Below, in pieces: positions 7,706 through 16,300 of a DNA stretch of 64,000 nucleotides (positions are counted from its first letter, which is position 1; each line of letters begins with the position of its first letter). The position numbers and the translations under genes are program-made. Source of the stretch: Chitinophaga chungangae (GTDB lineage: Bacteria > Bacteroidota > Bacteroidia > Chitinophagales > Chitinophagaceae). The notes under the pieces are model-generated. The model was given only the letters and a program-made list of their open reading frames with translations. It did not search any database and was not told where the DNA came from. The stretch spans positions 124,001-188,000 of the forward strand of contig NZ_JAGHKP010000005.1 of the NCBI RefSeq assembly GCF_017742215.1, read 5' to 3'.

Positions 7706-10534
7706 TCAATAATCAAATCCCCAATCTTTGCCCTTTTCCGTGGCCGGCACGCCTTTGCTCAGCCATTTCGGGGCGGGGGCGCCTTTCAGGAAATGATCGA
7801 AAAACTGCTGCTCCCGCACCTGGATGTCTTTCCGGTTTTGCCGCTGCACCAGGTTGTGCGCCTCTCCATTATAATTGAGCAGCCAGACCGGTTTGCCCAG
7901 CCTGCGCATGGCGGTGAACATTTCGATGCCCTGGTACCAGGGCACTGCACCGTCCGCATCGTTGTGCATGATGGCCAGCGGCGTGGTCACTTTGGGAATA
8001 TGGAACAGCGGCGAGTTTTCGATGTACAGCTCCGGTTTGTCCCACAACGTGGCGCCGATGCGGCTTTGCGAATGTTCGTACTGGAACTGCCGGTTCATGC
8101 CGCTTTCCCAGCGGATGCCGCCGTAAGCGCTCGTCATGTTCGCCACGGGCGCGCCGGCCCATGCGGCTTTGAAAAGCGGGGTGGCGGTGATGAGGTAACA
8201 TACCTGGTAACCGCCCCAGCTCTGGCCCTGGATGCCCATGTTGGTTTTGTCTATCCAGGGATTTTTAGCCAGCGCTTCCGCGCCGCTTACGATGTAGTTG
8301 TAGGCGCTTTTGCCGGGATGCCCCGTTTCATACCGGATGTCCGGCGCAAGCACCACGTAACCGCGGCTCACGAAAAACGTGATGTTCAGCCGCGAAGGCG
8401 TGGGAGCGGGCGCCTGGTAGCTGTAAAGACCGTCTGTCAGTTTCTCGTAGAAATAGATCAGCACGGGATATTTTTTGTTGGGGTCGAAGTCCTCAGGTTT
8501 GTACAGGATGCCTTCGGTGGTTTTCCCGTTGTAGGTCTGCCAGCTGAAAAGCTCCGCCGTGCCCCAGTTGTATTGGCGCTGCTGCGGGTTCAATGCGCTG
8601 ATGCGTTCGGCTTTGGCGATATCCGCACCGGCGAACACGTCCGGCGATTCCACGAAACTGCTGCGCTGGAACAGATACATCTCCGCGTTCTTCGCCTTGT
8701 CCACGGCGGAATACGCATACGGCGCCATCACGAGCTGCTGCGGGCCTTTTTTGTCCTGGAGCTTCAGGCTCCACAGGCCGCCGTATTTGCTGGAATCGTT
8801 TTGCGCGGCCAGCAACAAATGTTGTTTGGGCAGTATAAAACGTTCGTCCTGGTCCAGTTTCAGGATGCGGAAGCTCGTGCGAAGCCTGCGCCCTTCGCCT
8901 TTGGTGAGGTTTACCGGGGTTTCTTTCCCCAGCGGGTCTACCTGCCAGATATCGTACCGGTCGTTGATGTACACGTATTTGTCGTGCTCCTGCCAGCCGT
9001 TGGTGCCGTATGCGCGCGGGTAATCGGGCATGTCCATTTCCTCGTCGGTGATGCGCGCGGGAATATTGGCGCTGATCACGCGGCTGGTGCCGGTGGCGGT
9101 TTCATAAGTATGCCACTGGCCTTCCGGCTGGTCGAACCAGAGGATAAAACGACCTTCGGAAGAGATGACGAAGTTGCCGTCCACGTCCGTTTTGATCACT
9201 TTGCGCTCACCGGTGGAAATGTTCACGGCGTAACCGGTTTTGAGCGTGCCGCCGGTCCATTGCATGGCCACGCGGCTGTTCGCGTCCGTATAGCCGACGC
9301 CGTAATTGGCGTTGCCTTCGTCGCCGGGGAAGAACGTTTCCATGCTGAGGTCCGCCAGCTGCACTACACGCTGCTGCGCGGGGAAATACACGGCGGCGTA
9401 ATTCCTTTTCAGTTCGCGGTCGAGATTTTTGAGCTGCATGGTTTGCAGGTAATCGTCCTGGTAATGCCAGATGTCCACCTTCGCCACTTCAAAATCCACG
9501 ATGGTAGTGTCTTTCGGCTTGGGGATGGGCGCGGTGCCGAAAAACAGGCGTTCGCCGTTGCGGGAGAAAACAAGCCTGCCGTCTTCTGAAACGTCCCAGT
9601 TGGCCGGGATGCCTTTTGTCGATTTGGTCACTACGATGCGCGCGGTATCCTGGCCGGGTTTGAAATAATACAGCGAATAGAATTTCTGCAGCGCTTTGGC
9701 GCTGTCGCGGCTGCCGACGTAGGCGAGCTGTTTGCCGGCCTCGTCGAACGCGAATTGCGCGAAGGCGCCGTGGCCGTTGCTGAGAATGGAAGATCTGCGC
9801 GCGGCCGCATCCCAGAGCAGCACGGCGGGTTTGGCGAGCGAATCTTTTTTAGGCGGATTGGTAACCAGTGCCAGGCTGTTGCCGGGTTTGCTGAGGGTGT
9901 AGGAAGTCACGTATTTCACCGTGTCTGCGGGGTGCTGTTTGCCGAGGTACACGATCACGAGATCGCCCGCGTCCGCGGCGGAAGATCTGCCGGGCGTATC
10001 GTCGTCCGCATCGAGATCTTTGAGCGGCGCGGGTTTGGTGAGATTTATTTTCGCGGCGGTGTCTTTTGGTCTTTCCATTAAATAAGCCAGCAGGCCGCTG
10101 CCTTTTTCGGGCGTTTTAAAGGACCTGACGTTGGGTATTTTGGTGACGGCGGTTTGCCCCAGCTCGAGAATACCCAATGAATCTTTGGGCATATCGGTGG
10201 GGATCTTCTTTTTGATGCGCGCCTGCCGCGTGTCCTGGAAAAACGGTTTGATGTAGAAGACCACGTAACGCGAATCTTCGGTGATCACCGGCGCGGAGCC
10301 GCGCGGGATGCTGACCTGTCGGCCGTCGCGGAGATTGCGCACCACCAGTGTGGCGTCGCCTTCCTGCGGTGTAACGGTATAGGCGGCCCACTGGCCGTTG
10401 TTGGAGATCGTTTTTACGCCGATGTTTTGCCAGCCATCGTACACCGTATGGTCCAGCGGTTTTTTGGATTGGGCGGATACCGATGCCGGGATCAAACAGG
10501 CCAGGGATAAGCTCCACCAGAGGGATCGTGTCAT
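7706..10534 (-). CDS. Secreted S9 (prolyl oligopeptidase family) serine peptidase
   Basis: A 942-residue exported alpha/beta-hydrolase peptidase. Residues 1-21 form a signal peptide ending VSAQS. A long WD40/beta-propeller-like region (about 30-650) precedes the S9 catalytic domain. The triad is readable: Ser772 in QGQSWGG, Asp861 in NDADGAVPW, His893 in NGEAHNL. The length is larger than a classical prolyl oligopeptidase but normal for the S9 family proteins of Bacteroidota that have an extended propeller. Likely acts on peptides in the periplasm or outside the cell. It is a single gene with its own terminator; the next gene upstream (EamA) reads the same way 82 bases away. Confidence 0.92.
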   Translation of the reverse strand: MTRSLWWSLSLACLIPASVSAQSKKPLDHTVYDGWQNIGVKTISNNGQWAAYTVTPQEGDATLVVRNLRDGRQVSIPRGSAPVITEDSRYVVFYIKPFFQDTRQARIKKKIPTDMPKDSLGILELGQTAVTKIPNVRSFKTPEKGSGLLAYLMERPKDTAAKINLTKPAPLKDLDADDDTPGRSSAADAGDLVIVYLGKQHPADTVKYVTSYTLSKPGNSLALVTNPPKKDSLAKPAVLLWDAAARRSSILSNGHGAFAQFAFDEAGKQLAYVGSRDSAKALQKFYSLYYFKPGQDTARIVVTKSTKGIPANWDVSEDGRLVFSRNGERLFFGTAPIPKPKDTTIVDFEVAKVDIWHYQDDYLQTMQLKNLDRELKRNYAAVYFPAQQRVVQLADLSMETFFPGDEGNANYGVGYTDANSRVAMQWTGGTLKTGYAVNISTGERKVIKTDVDGNFVISSEGRFILWFDQPEGQWHTYETATGTSRVISANIPARITDEEMDMPDYPRAYGTNGWQEHDKYVYINDRYDIWQVDPLGKETPVNLTKGEGRRLRTSFRILKLDQDERFILPKQHLLLAAQNDSSKYGGLWSLKLQDKKGPQQLVMAPYAYSAVDKAKNAEMYLFQRSSFVESPDVFAGADIAKAERISALNPQQRQYNWGTAELFSWQTYNGKTTEGILYKPEDFDPNKKYPVLIYFYEKLTDGLYSYQAPAPTPSRLNITFFVSRGYVVLAPDIRYETGHPGKSAYNYIVSGAEALAKNPWIDKTNMGIQGQSWGGYQVCYLITATPLFKAAWAGAPVANMTSAYGGIRWESGMNRQFQYEHSQSRIGATLWDKPELYIENSPLFHIPKVTTPLAIMHNDADGAVPWYQGIEMFTAMRRLGKPVWLLNYNGEAHNLVQRQNRKDIQVREQQFFDHFLKGAPAPKWLSKGVPATEKGKDWGFDY

Positions 10535-10616
10535 AGCAATAATGGTTTAGACTTGGATGAGACAGGCCCTAAATTAACATTTTTCCCCGCACAGGATGCG
10601 TTTAGATGACAGGCGG

Positions 10617-11504
10617 TTATACGGAAGGGAGGCTGCGGCGGTGCTGGCGCATCACGCGCAGCATCTGGAGCAGTACGGAAAGCAAAATGAGGCCGAGGCC
10701 GGCGTAAAAACCGTCCTGCAGCAGTTTATTTTCCTGGAAGATGACAAAAGCGAGAATGATGCTGTACAGGGGTTCGAGGTTAAAACAAAGATTGACGGTG
10801 AAGGCGGAAATTTTGGTAAGCGCGTTCATGGAAAGCGTGTACATCAGCACGGTGCAGAACCAGGCGAGTATGAGCAGGTAAAGCATATCCATCCCGGAAG
10901 GTATCAGCGAAGCCACGGGAAAGGCTTTGAGGTAGAAAGGCATGAGCACGGTAAGACCGAGGAAACCCACGCCCAGCTCGTAAAAGGTAATGCTGGCGGT
11001 GTCGTATTTTACGACCAGTCTTTTATTAAAAACGGTGAACAGGGCGCAGAACATCGAGGAGATGATGCCGAGAATGATGCCTGTGCGGTATTGCGTGTCG
11101 AAATGAAAGATCAGCAGGATGCCGGCGAGGGGGAGCATGCTAAGGAGCATCTCCGTTTTGTCGAACGGGCGGCGGTTGATCAGCGGGTCGAAAATGGCGG
11201 TGAAGAGGCTGGTGAGGGAAAAACAGACCACGCCGATGGACACGTTGGCATATTTGATGCTGCCGTAAAAAAATATCCAGTGCAGCATTACGATGCAGCC
11301 GGTGCCGCCGATGCGGAGGATGGCCTGCATGGGCAGTTTTTTCAGTTTGCCCTGCCAGCGGAACAGCACGTACATGGTAACGGCGGTGATCAGCAGCCGG
11401 TACCATACGAGCAAACCTTCGTTTAAGGTGATCAGTTTTCCCAGGATGCCGGTGAAACCGGCGAGGAAAACGGAAAGATGAAGCTGTAAAAATGCTTTTT
11501 TCAC
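10617..11504 (-). CDS. EamA/DMT-superfamily permease
   Basis: A 295-residue integral membrane protein of the EamA (drug/metabolite transporter) superfamily, with ten hydrophobic segments in two repeats of five, the normal architecture. The first segment begins LSVFLAGFTGILGKLI and the second half shows AWFCTVLMYTLSMNALTK followed by a motif-like FNLEPLYSIILAF, which is the signature at the end of the second EamA repeat. The most plausible start is GTG at 11504 (KKAFLQLHL); an upstream TTG at 11522 would overlap the GT2 gene. Substrate unknown. It is the last gene of a probable four-gene minus-strand operon (Mpl, exonuclease, GT2, EamA). Confidence 0.88.
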   Translation of the reverse strand: MKKAFLQLHLSVFLAGFTGILGKLITLNEGLLVWYRLLITAVTMYVLFRWQGKLKKLPMQAILRIGGTGCIVMLHWIFFYGSIKYANVSIGVVCFSLTSLFTAIFDPLINRRPFDKTEMLLSMLPLAGILLIFHFDTQYRTGIILGIISSMFCALFTVFNKRLVVKYDTASITFYELGVGFLGLTVLMPFYLKAFPVASLIPSGMDMLYLLILAWFCTVLMYTLSMNALTKISAFTVNLCFNLEPLYSIILAFVIFQENKLLQDGFYAGLGLILLSVLLQMLRVMRQHRRSLPSV

Positions 11505-11514
11505 TGTAACGGAA

Positions 11515-12231
11515 TTATCCAAACAAGCTCTGCCACTGGATCTTCAACACGCCTAAAATGCCTTCCTTCACAATGCCTTTGCTCATTTTGGAATAGCCTT
11601 CCTTACGGTCTATAAAAGTGATGGGAACTTCCCTGATGGTAAAGCCCAGTTTCCAGGCGGTAAATTTCATTTCGATCTGGAAAGCGTAGCCTACGAACTG
11701 GATGCTATCGAGATCGATCTTTTCCAGCACTTCGCGTTTGTAACAAACGAAGCCGGCGGTGGCGTCTTTCACCGGTATCCAGGTGATGCAGCGCACGTAA
11801 ATGGACGCGCCGTAACTGAGCACGGCACGGTTCCAGGGCCAGTTCTCGGTTTTGCCGCCGCGCACGTAACGCGAGCCCACGGCCATATCGGCGCCTTCGT
11901 TTGCGCAGGCGTGATGGAGGCGCACGAGGTCTTTGGGGTTGTGCGAAAAGTCGGCGTCCATTTCGAAGATGTATTTGTACCCTTTTGCCAGCGCCCATTT
12001 AAATCCGTGTATATATGCGGTGCCGAGCCCCTGTTTGCCGCTTCTTTCTTCGAGAAAAAGCTGCCCGGGATGATCGGCCTGCAGTGATTTTACGATCGCG
12101 CCGGTGCCATCCGGGGAACCGTCGTCTACGATGAGGATGTGAAAGTCCTCCTGCAATGAGATCACCGCGCCAATGATCTGGCGGATATTGTCTTTCTCAT
12201 TGTACGTAGGTATGATAACTAATTTTTCCAA
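11515..12231 (-). CDS. Glycosyltransferase family 2, DPM1-like polyprenol-phosphate mannosyltransferase
   Basis: A 238-residue GT-A glycosyltransferase most like polyprenol monophosphomannose synthases. The nucleotide-sugar site shows IIPTYNEKDNI at residues 6-16, VDDGSPDGTG (about 36-45) and the metal-binding DXD-like MDADFSHNP (about 91-99). It ends without membrane helices, as DPM1-type soluble enzymes do. It likely uses GDP-mannose or a related sugar nucleotide and a lipid phosphate. The start is TTG at 12231: the codon before it is a stop, and no ATG lies nearby, so this non-ATG start is well supported. It reads into the EamA gene with a gap of 10 bases, so the two are probably co-translated. 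The exact sugar is not readable. Confidence 0.88.
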   Translation of the reverse strand: MEKLVIIPTYNEKDNIRQIIGAVISLQEDFHILIVDDGSPDGTGAIVKSLQADHPGQLFLEERSGKQGLGTAYIHGFKWALAKGYKYIFEMDADFSHNPKDLVRLHHACANEGADMAVGSRYVRGGKTENWPWNRAVLSYGASIYVRCITWIPVKDATAGFVCYKREVLEKIDLDSIQFVGYAFQIEMKFTAWKLGFTIREVPITFIDRKEGYSKMSKGIVKEGILGVLKIQWQSLFG

Positions 12232-12302
12232 TTAGCACGGTTTTTATAAGGATGGCAAAAATAGATAAAGTCGCGCGCAAATTAGCACGTTTTACTAAAA
12301 CA

Positions 12303-13079
12303 TTAAGATTTTTTTAGCACCATACTGGTGTAGATCTCTGTCAGTTTTTGTTTGGTGTTGAGCGGAAAATCGGCTTTCATCATCCAGTCGTAATATTGGG
12401 GTTCGGCTTTAAGCACGTCTCTTACGGGTCTTCCTTTGTATTTGCCGAAGTTAAACATTTCCACGCCGTTCTGCATCACGATGCGGCGGGCAAAGTCCAC
12501 GAAATCGTCTTCTTTGGTGAACGCTGCGAGGGCGTCCACATCGGCTTTGAGCTGCGATTCGTAGCGTGCCAGCTGCGCTTCGAGGATTTCGAAGGTGGCT
12601 AGCGCGTCTGCCTCGGCGCTGTGAGCGTTCGTGAGGTCCTTATCGCAATAGAATTTGTAAGCTGCGCTGAGCGTGCGTTTTTCCATGAGATGGAATATTT
12701 TCTGCACGTCTACGAAACGGCGGTTGCTCACATCGAAGGTGAGACCGGCGCGCAGGAATTCTTCCACCAGCATCGGGATATCGAACCGGTTGGAGTTATA
12801 CCCCGCGATATCGCAGTTTTCGAGGAACTGGCGGTATTCGTTGGCTACCTGTTTGAAAAAGGGCGCGTCTTTCACGTCGTCGTCGGAAATGCCGTGAATG
12901 GCGGTGGTTACCGCGGGAATGGGCATGCCGGGATTGATCCGTTTTACTTTGTTTTGCACGGACCGGTCCGGCATTACTTTGATGACGGCGATCTCGATGA
13001 TCCGGTCTGTGGCTACGTTGGTCCCGGTGGTTTCCAGGTCGATCACAGCAAGGGGGCGGGTAAGTTGTAAGGCAGACAT
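12303..13079 (-). CDS. DEDDh 3'-5' exonuclease with C-terminal DUF3820-like tail
   Basis: A 258-residue exonuclease of the DnaQ/PolC epsilon type. The four acidic sites are visible: IDLETTG (Asp14 and Glu16, motif I), GYNSNRFDIPML (motif II), and AHSAEADALAT (motif III with His and Asp). After the exonuclease domain comes a C-terminal FGKYKGRPVRDVL block (about residues 213-225) that matches the DUF3820 type, found in many stand-alone Bacteroidota DnaQ proteins. It is not a full DNA polymerase subunit, so a repair or RNA-degrading role is as likely as proofreading. The gene lies 4 bases after the Mpl-type gene's stop, so the two share a transcript. Confidence 0.9.
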   Translation of the reverse strand: MSALQLTRPLAVIDLETTGTNVATDRIIEIAVIKVMPDRSVQNKVKRINPGMPIPAVTTAIHGISDDDVKDAPFFKQVANEYRQFLENCDIAGYNSNRFDIPMLVEEFLRAGLTFDVSNRRFVDVQKIFHLMEKRTLSAAYKFYCDKDLTNAHSAEADALATFEILEAQLARYESQLKADVDALAAFTKEDDFVDFARRIVMQNGVEMFNFGKYKGRPVRDVLKAEPQYYDWMMKADFPLNTKQKLTEIYTSMVLKKS

Positions 13080-13083
13080 TCTT

Positions 13084-14454
13084 TTATTGTGGTTTCTGTA
13101 CCGTTAAATATTTTTTCAGTTCTGTAAGGTTGAGGCCTTCATAGTCGCCGGAGCTCATCAGCAGCAGGTTGGTGTTGGTAAAATCCTGCTGGTCGAGAAA
13201 ACGTTCGAGCGCCTGGCGGTCCGTCAGTATTTTGAGGTCTTTCCGGGCAAAGCCGTTGCGTACCACGTCGGGCTCAAGGTAAGGCATCCGTTTGATCTCG
13301 AGGGCGTGGCCGCTGTAAAATACAGCCGCAACGTCCGCCGGGTCGAGGGCGCCTTTGTATTCGGTCATAAAACCGGCGTTGAGGCTGCTGTACGTGTGCA
13401 GTTCAAGTACGGCAACGAGCTTCCGTTCGGGGTACTGGTTGCGCAGCGCCTGGATGGTGGCCTTCACTTTGGAGGGGGCGTGGGCGAAGTCGCGGTAAAT
13501 GGCCGTTTGTTCGTCTTTCACCACCAATTCCATTCTTTTGGCGGCGCCTTTAAAGGTGGCGATGGCCGCCAGGAAGTCGATATCGCCTACGCCGAGGGCG
13601 CGGCAAACCAGCAGGGCGGCGTGAATGTTGAGCAGGTTATGCTCGCCGAACACCATCAGGTCGGTGGAGGCGTTGCCGAAACGAACACGGGTATGGCCGT
13701 TGAGGATGGTATGTTCGGGCACGCCATAGGGGATGCATTCGAGGTGAGTGCCTTCTTTTTCAACGAGTTGGCGCAGCGTTTCGTCGGTATGATTGTAGAT
13801 CAGCTTACCGCCCGGCTCCATGGTGCGGAGGAAGATGGCGAACTGTTCGAGGTAGTTGCTGAAAGTGGGGAATACGTTGATATGGTCCCAGGCGATACCG
13901 CTTAAAACGGCGATATGAGGGTGCAGGAAATGGAATTTCGGCCTTTTTTCGAGCGCGGAGGCGGGGTATTCGTCTGCCTCGCACACAATGAGCGGGGCAT
14001 CGGTGACGTTTACGGACTGCGCGAAACCTTCCAGCCGGGCGCCCACGAGGTAGTCGAACTTGAGGCGGCATTGCTGCAGCACGTGCATGATCATGGAGGT
14101 GATGGTGGTTTTTCCATGGCTTCCGCCGATGGCTGCGCGGGTTTTGTGAAGGCTTTCCTGGTAAATGTATTCCGGGAAGGAGTATATCTTCAGGTTGAGT
14201 TCGCGGGCGCGGAGCAGTTCGGGATTGTCTGCCCGGGCGTGCATGCCGAGGATAACGGCGTCGAGGTCCGCTGAAATGCGCTCCGGGTCCCAGCCGAGGG
14301 TGGCGGGAAGGATGCCTGCCCGGGCGAGGTTGCTGCGGGAAGGCTCGAAGATCTCGTCGTCGCTGCCGGTTACCTGGTAGCCTTTATTCCGCAGGGCAAT
14401 GGCGAGTTGGTGCATAACCGAGCCGCCTATTGCAATAAAGTGTACTTTTGCCAT
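13084..14454 (-). CDS. mpl: Mur ligase of the Mpl type (UDP-MurNAc:tripeptide ligase)
   Basis: A 456-residue Mur ligase. After the start at 14454 it opens with VHFIAIGGSVMHQLAIAL, the GGxxM motif of the MurC/Mpl group. The ATP loop GSHGKTTITSM lies at about residues 110-120, followed by the DEYPAS catalytic region. The region around HINVFPTFSNY belongs to the Mur ligase central domain. Mpl joins UDP-N-acetylmuramate to the recycled tripeptide L-Ala-gamma-D-Glu-meso-Dap; MurC would instead add only L-Ala. The overall pattern fits Mpl better, but separating the two firmly would need alignment. First gene of the probable operon with the exonuclease, GT2 and EamA genes. The ATG at 14454 is preferred over an upstream extension to 14511. 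Confidence 0.85.
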   Translation of the reverse strand: MAKVHFIAIGGSVMHQLAIALRNKGYQVTGSDDEIFEPSRSNLARAGILPATLGWDPERISADLDAVILGMHARADNPELLRARELNLKIYSFPEYIYQESLHKTRAAIGGSHGKTTITSMIMHVLQQCRLKFDYLVGARLEGFAQSVNVTDAPLIVCEADEYPASALEKRPKFHFLHPHIAVLSGIAWDHINVFPTFSNYLEQFAIFLRTMEPGGKLIYNHTDETLRQLVEKEGTHLECIPYGVPEHTILNGHTRVRFGNASTDLMVFGEHNLLNIHAALLVCRALGVGDIDFLAAIATFKGAAKRMELVVKDEQTAIYRDFAHAPSKVKATIQALRNQYPERKLVAVLELHTYSSLNAGFMTEYKGALDPADVAAVFYSGHALEIKRMPYLEPDVVRNGFARKDLKILTDRQALERFLDQQDFTNTNLLLMSSGDYEGLNLTELKKYLTVQKPQ

Positions 14455-14517
14455 GCTTATCGGGTCCTTATGTGTTATTTCCGGGCCGTAATAACGGGTA
14501 GTTAACAGCACATAGGA

Positions 14518-14547
14518 TTGTTTTTTTTAATATAAAGTATATATTTG
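14518..14547 (+). promoter_or_regulatory. Bacteroidota-type promoter of the small lipoprotein gene
   Basis: TTG at 14518-14520, a 19-base spacer, and TATATTTG at 14540-14547. It lies 50 bases before the ATG at 14597. Confidence 0.6.
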
Positions 14548-14596
14548 CAAAATAACGTTACAAAACACGAATCACAAAGTTCTACAATCCAAGCCT

Positions 14597-14770
14597 ATGA
14601 AATTTCGTTTATTTACTAAAAAGCAGACTATGAAATCAGGACGCCGTATTTTCGGTATTGTATGTTTGATGGCAGTATGCGCTGCCGCATTTTCTTCCTG
14701 CGCCTCCCAGAAGCTGGGTTGCCCTATGAAGATCACCAAGGTACAACATGTAGGAGACAAAAACTGTTAG
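14597..14770 (+). CDS. Small Cys-containing lipoprotein-like protein (57 aa)
   Basis: A 57-residue protein absent from a minimum-length gene call but supported by an upstream promoter. It starts MKFRLFTKKQ, has a hydrophobic stretch (GIVCLMAVCAAAFSSC at about residues 20-35) that could act as a signal with a lipobox (FSSC), and ends with two further cysteines in the last 20 residues (LGCPMKIT and KNC). It sits 8 bases before the YtxJ gene, so the two are likely co-transcribed. I do not recognise a family, but the Cys-rich end fits a small periplasmic lipoprotein. An inner Met (residue 12, MKSGRR) is an alternative start. Confidence 0.6.
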   Translation: MKFRLFTKKQTMKSGRRIFGIVCLMAVCAAAFSSCASQKLGCPMKITKVQHVGDKNC

Positions 14771-14778
14771 GATTATTT

Positions 14779-15111
14779 ATGATTATGATGTGGACGGCAT
14801 TGGAAAGTGAAGAGCAATTAACGGAAATCAAATCCCGTTCTTTCGAACAACCGGTAGTGATATTCAAGCACAGTACGCGTTGTTCCACCAGCAGCATGGT
14901 GAAATCGAGGCTGGAGCGGAGCGAGGCGCCGGAGGGTTTCGGGTTTTATTACCTGGACCTGATCAGGTACCGCTCGGTGAGCAACCTGGTAGCGGAAACG
15001 TTCGGCGTGCAGCATGAATCGCCGCAGGTGCTGGTGATCCGCAATGGCGCGTGTGTGTACGACGAGAGCCATATGGCCATACGGATGGAAGAGTTGCCGG
15101 AGATGAGCTGA
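14779..15111 (+). CDS. ytxJ: YtxJ-like bacillithiol-system redox protein
   Basis: A protein of about 110 residues of the YtxJ (DUF2847) family, a thioredoxin-fold monothiol protein tied to bacillithiol in Firmicutes and Bacteroidota. The key motif FKHSTRCSTSSMVKS carries the single redox cysteine of the family at the CxxS-like position. The C-terminal half (GVQHESPQVLVIRNG) has the cis-proline region of the thioredoxin fold. Start chosen at 14779; ATG codons at 14785 and 14788 are alternatives, the last giving MWTALES. A likely reader of thiol stress; other bacillithiol genes are not in this window. A strong terminator follows the stop. Confidence 0.85.
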   Translation: MIMMWTALESEEQLTEIKSRSFEQPVVIFKHSTRCSTSSMVKSRLERSEAPEGFGFYYLDLIRYRSVSNLVAETFGVQHESPQVLVIRNGACVYDESHMAIRMEELPEMS

Positions 15112-15136
15112 TAAAGACATTTACCTTAGTAATAAG

Positions 15137-15182
15137 GCCCTGTTGAAAAGTATTTTGCTTCTCAACAGGGCTTTGTTTTTTG
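15137..15182 (+). terminator. Intrinsic terminator after ytxJ
   Basis: Perfect 10-bp stem (15137-15146 with 15162-15171), a 15-base loop, then a T-rich tract. Confidence 0.85.
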
Positions 15183-15189
15183 TAGCTTT
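15182..15189 (+). promoter_or_regulatory. -7 element before ubiX
   Basis: TAGCTTTG matches TAnnTTTG and lies 6 bases before the ATG of ubiX at 15196. That would leave almost no leader, so the transcript would be nearly leaderless. No well-spaced -33 element is clear. Confidence 0.4.
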
Positions 15190-15195
15190 GCGGAT

Positions 15196-15780
15196 ATGAG
15201 CGTGCAAAAGAAACATCGTATAGTAGTGGCGGTTACTGGGGCGAGCGGTTCCATTTACGCCCGCCAGCTGCTGGGCAAGCTGGTTGCGTTGAAAGACCAG
15301 GTGGATCAGGTGGCGATCGTGATGACGGAAAATGCGAAGACCGTTTGGGAAACGGAGCTGGAAGACAAGGGGTTTGAGCATCTGCCGTTCCCTGTGTATT
15401 CGCAGCACGATTTCCATGCGCCGTTCGCGTCCGGCAGCGGGCGGTACGACATCATGATCATTTGCCCGTGTTCCATGGGTACACTGGGGCGAATTGCCGG
15501 CGGTATATCCAACGACCTGATCACGCGGGCGGCGGACGTGGTGCTGAAAGAGCGCCGCAGGCTGATCTGCGTGCTGCGGGACACGCCTTATAACCTGGTG
15601 CATATCCGGAATATGCAGGCCGTAACGGAAGCCGGGGGGATCGTTTGCCCGGCCACGCCGTCTTTTTACAGCAAACCCCGCACGATAGAAGAAGTGGCGG
15701 CCACGGTGACCGACCGGGTGATAGACCTGGCAGGGCTTGAACAGGATACTTTCCGCTGGGGGGAATCATCAACACGATAA
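15196..15780 (+). CDS. ubiX: UbiX flavin prenyltransferase
   Basis: A 194-residue UbiX/PAD1 protein of normal length. Signatures: VTGASGSIYARQLLG near the N-terminus (FMN binding), then CPCSMGTLGRIAGGISNDLI with the Ser/Gly residues that bind the prenyl phosphate, and the KERRRLICVLRDTPYN block. UbiX attaches a dimethylallyl group to FMN to make the prenylated flavin used by UbiD-type decarboxylases. No ubiD is adjacent, but aroQ follows 8 bases later, so the operon links flavin prenylation with the shikimate pathway. Start ATG 15196. The last residues end WGESSTR. Confidence 0.95.
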   Translation: MSVQKKHRIVVAVTGASGSIYARQLLGKLVALKDQVDQVAIVMTENAKTVWETELEDKGFEHLPFPVYSQHDFHAPFASGSGRYDIMIICPCSMGTLGRIAGGISNDLITRAADVVLKERRRLICVLRDTPYNLVHIRNMQAVTEAGGIVCPATPSFYSKPRTIEEVAATVTDRVIDLAGLEQDTFRWGESSTR

Positions 15781-15788
15781 ATCCGAAT

Positions 15789-16208
15789 ATGAAAATAGCG
15801 ATCATCAACGGCCCCAACCTGAACCTGCTGGGCAAACGCGAGCCGGAGGTTTACGGCAGCCTTACATTCGAACAATATTTAGACACGCTGAAAGCGCAGT
15901 TCCCGGAAGTGGAGTTTGTGTATCACCAGAGCAATGTGGAGGGAGAGGTAGTGAATTTTCTGCACCAGGCCGGTTTCGACCACGACGGCATTTTGCTGAA
16001 CGCGGGGGCTTATACGCATACGTCGGTAGCGATCCGCGATGCGATCGCGGGTATCAAAACGCCGGTGGTGGAAATACATATCAGCAATATTTATGCGCGG
16101 GAAGAGTTCCGGCATACGTCGCTGACGGCGGCGAAAGCGGTGGGGGTGATCTGTGGATTGGGGATGAAGGGGTACGCGCTGGGGGTGCGTTTTTTTCTCG
16201 AAAAATAA
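15789..16208 (+). CDS. aroQ: Type II 3-dehydroquinate dehydratase
   Basis: A 139-residue type II dehydroquinase, the usual length. It begins KIAIINGPNLNLLGKREPEVYG, with the conserved NGPNLNLLG motif and the catalytic Tyr22. The middle has HQSNVEGEVVNFLH and NAGAYTHTSVAIRDA (conserved Asn and the catalytic His region), then VEIHISNIYAREEFRHTS. It converts 3-dehydroquinate to 3-dehydroshikimate in aromatic amino acid synthesis. Type II enzymes form dodecamers. It is co-transcribed with ubiX (8 bases). The last codons (GVRFFLEK) lead directly to a stop, with no terminator seen before the AT-rich patch that follows. Confidence 0.96.
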   Translation: MKIAIINGPNLNLLGKREPEVYGSLTFEQYLDTLKAQFPEVEFVYHQSNVEGEVVNFLHQAGFDHDGILLNAGAYTHTSVAIRDAIAGIKTPVVEIHISNIYAREEFRHTSLTAAKAVGVICGLGMKGYALGVRFFLEK

Positions 16209-16300
16209 TCCCTCCGGGAAGCGGAGATATTTGCCCCTGAAAGTGAGATATTCTCAGGGCTGAAAGTTGGTGTGGTCAAGGGGGTTGGGGTAGATTGCGG

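Noticed and set aside
7793..9589. A 598-residue frame antisense to the S9 peptidase
   Set aside because: No known domain or signal; the peptidase triad on the other strand is complete.
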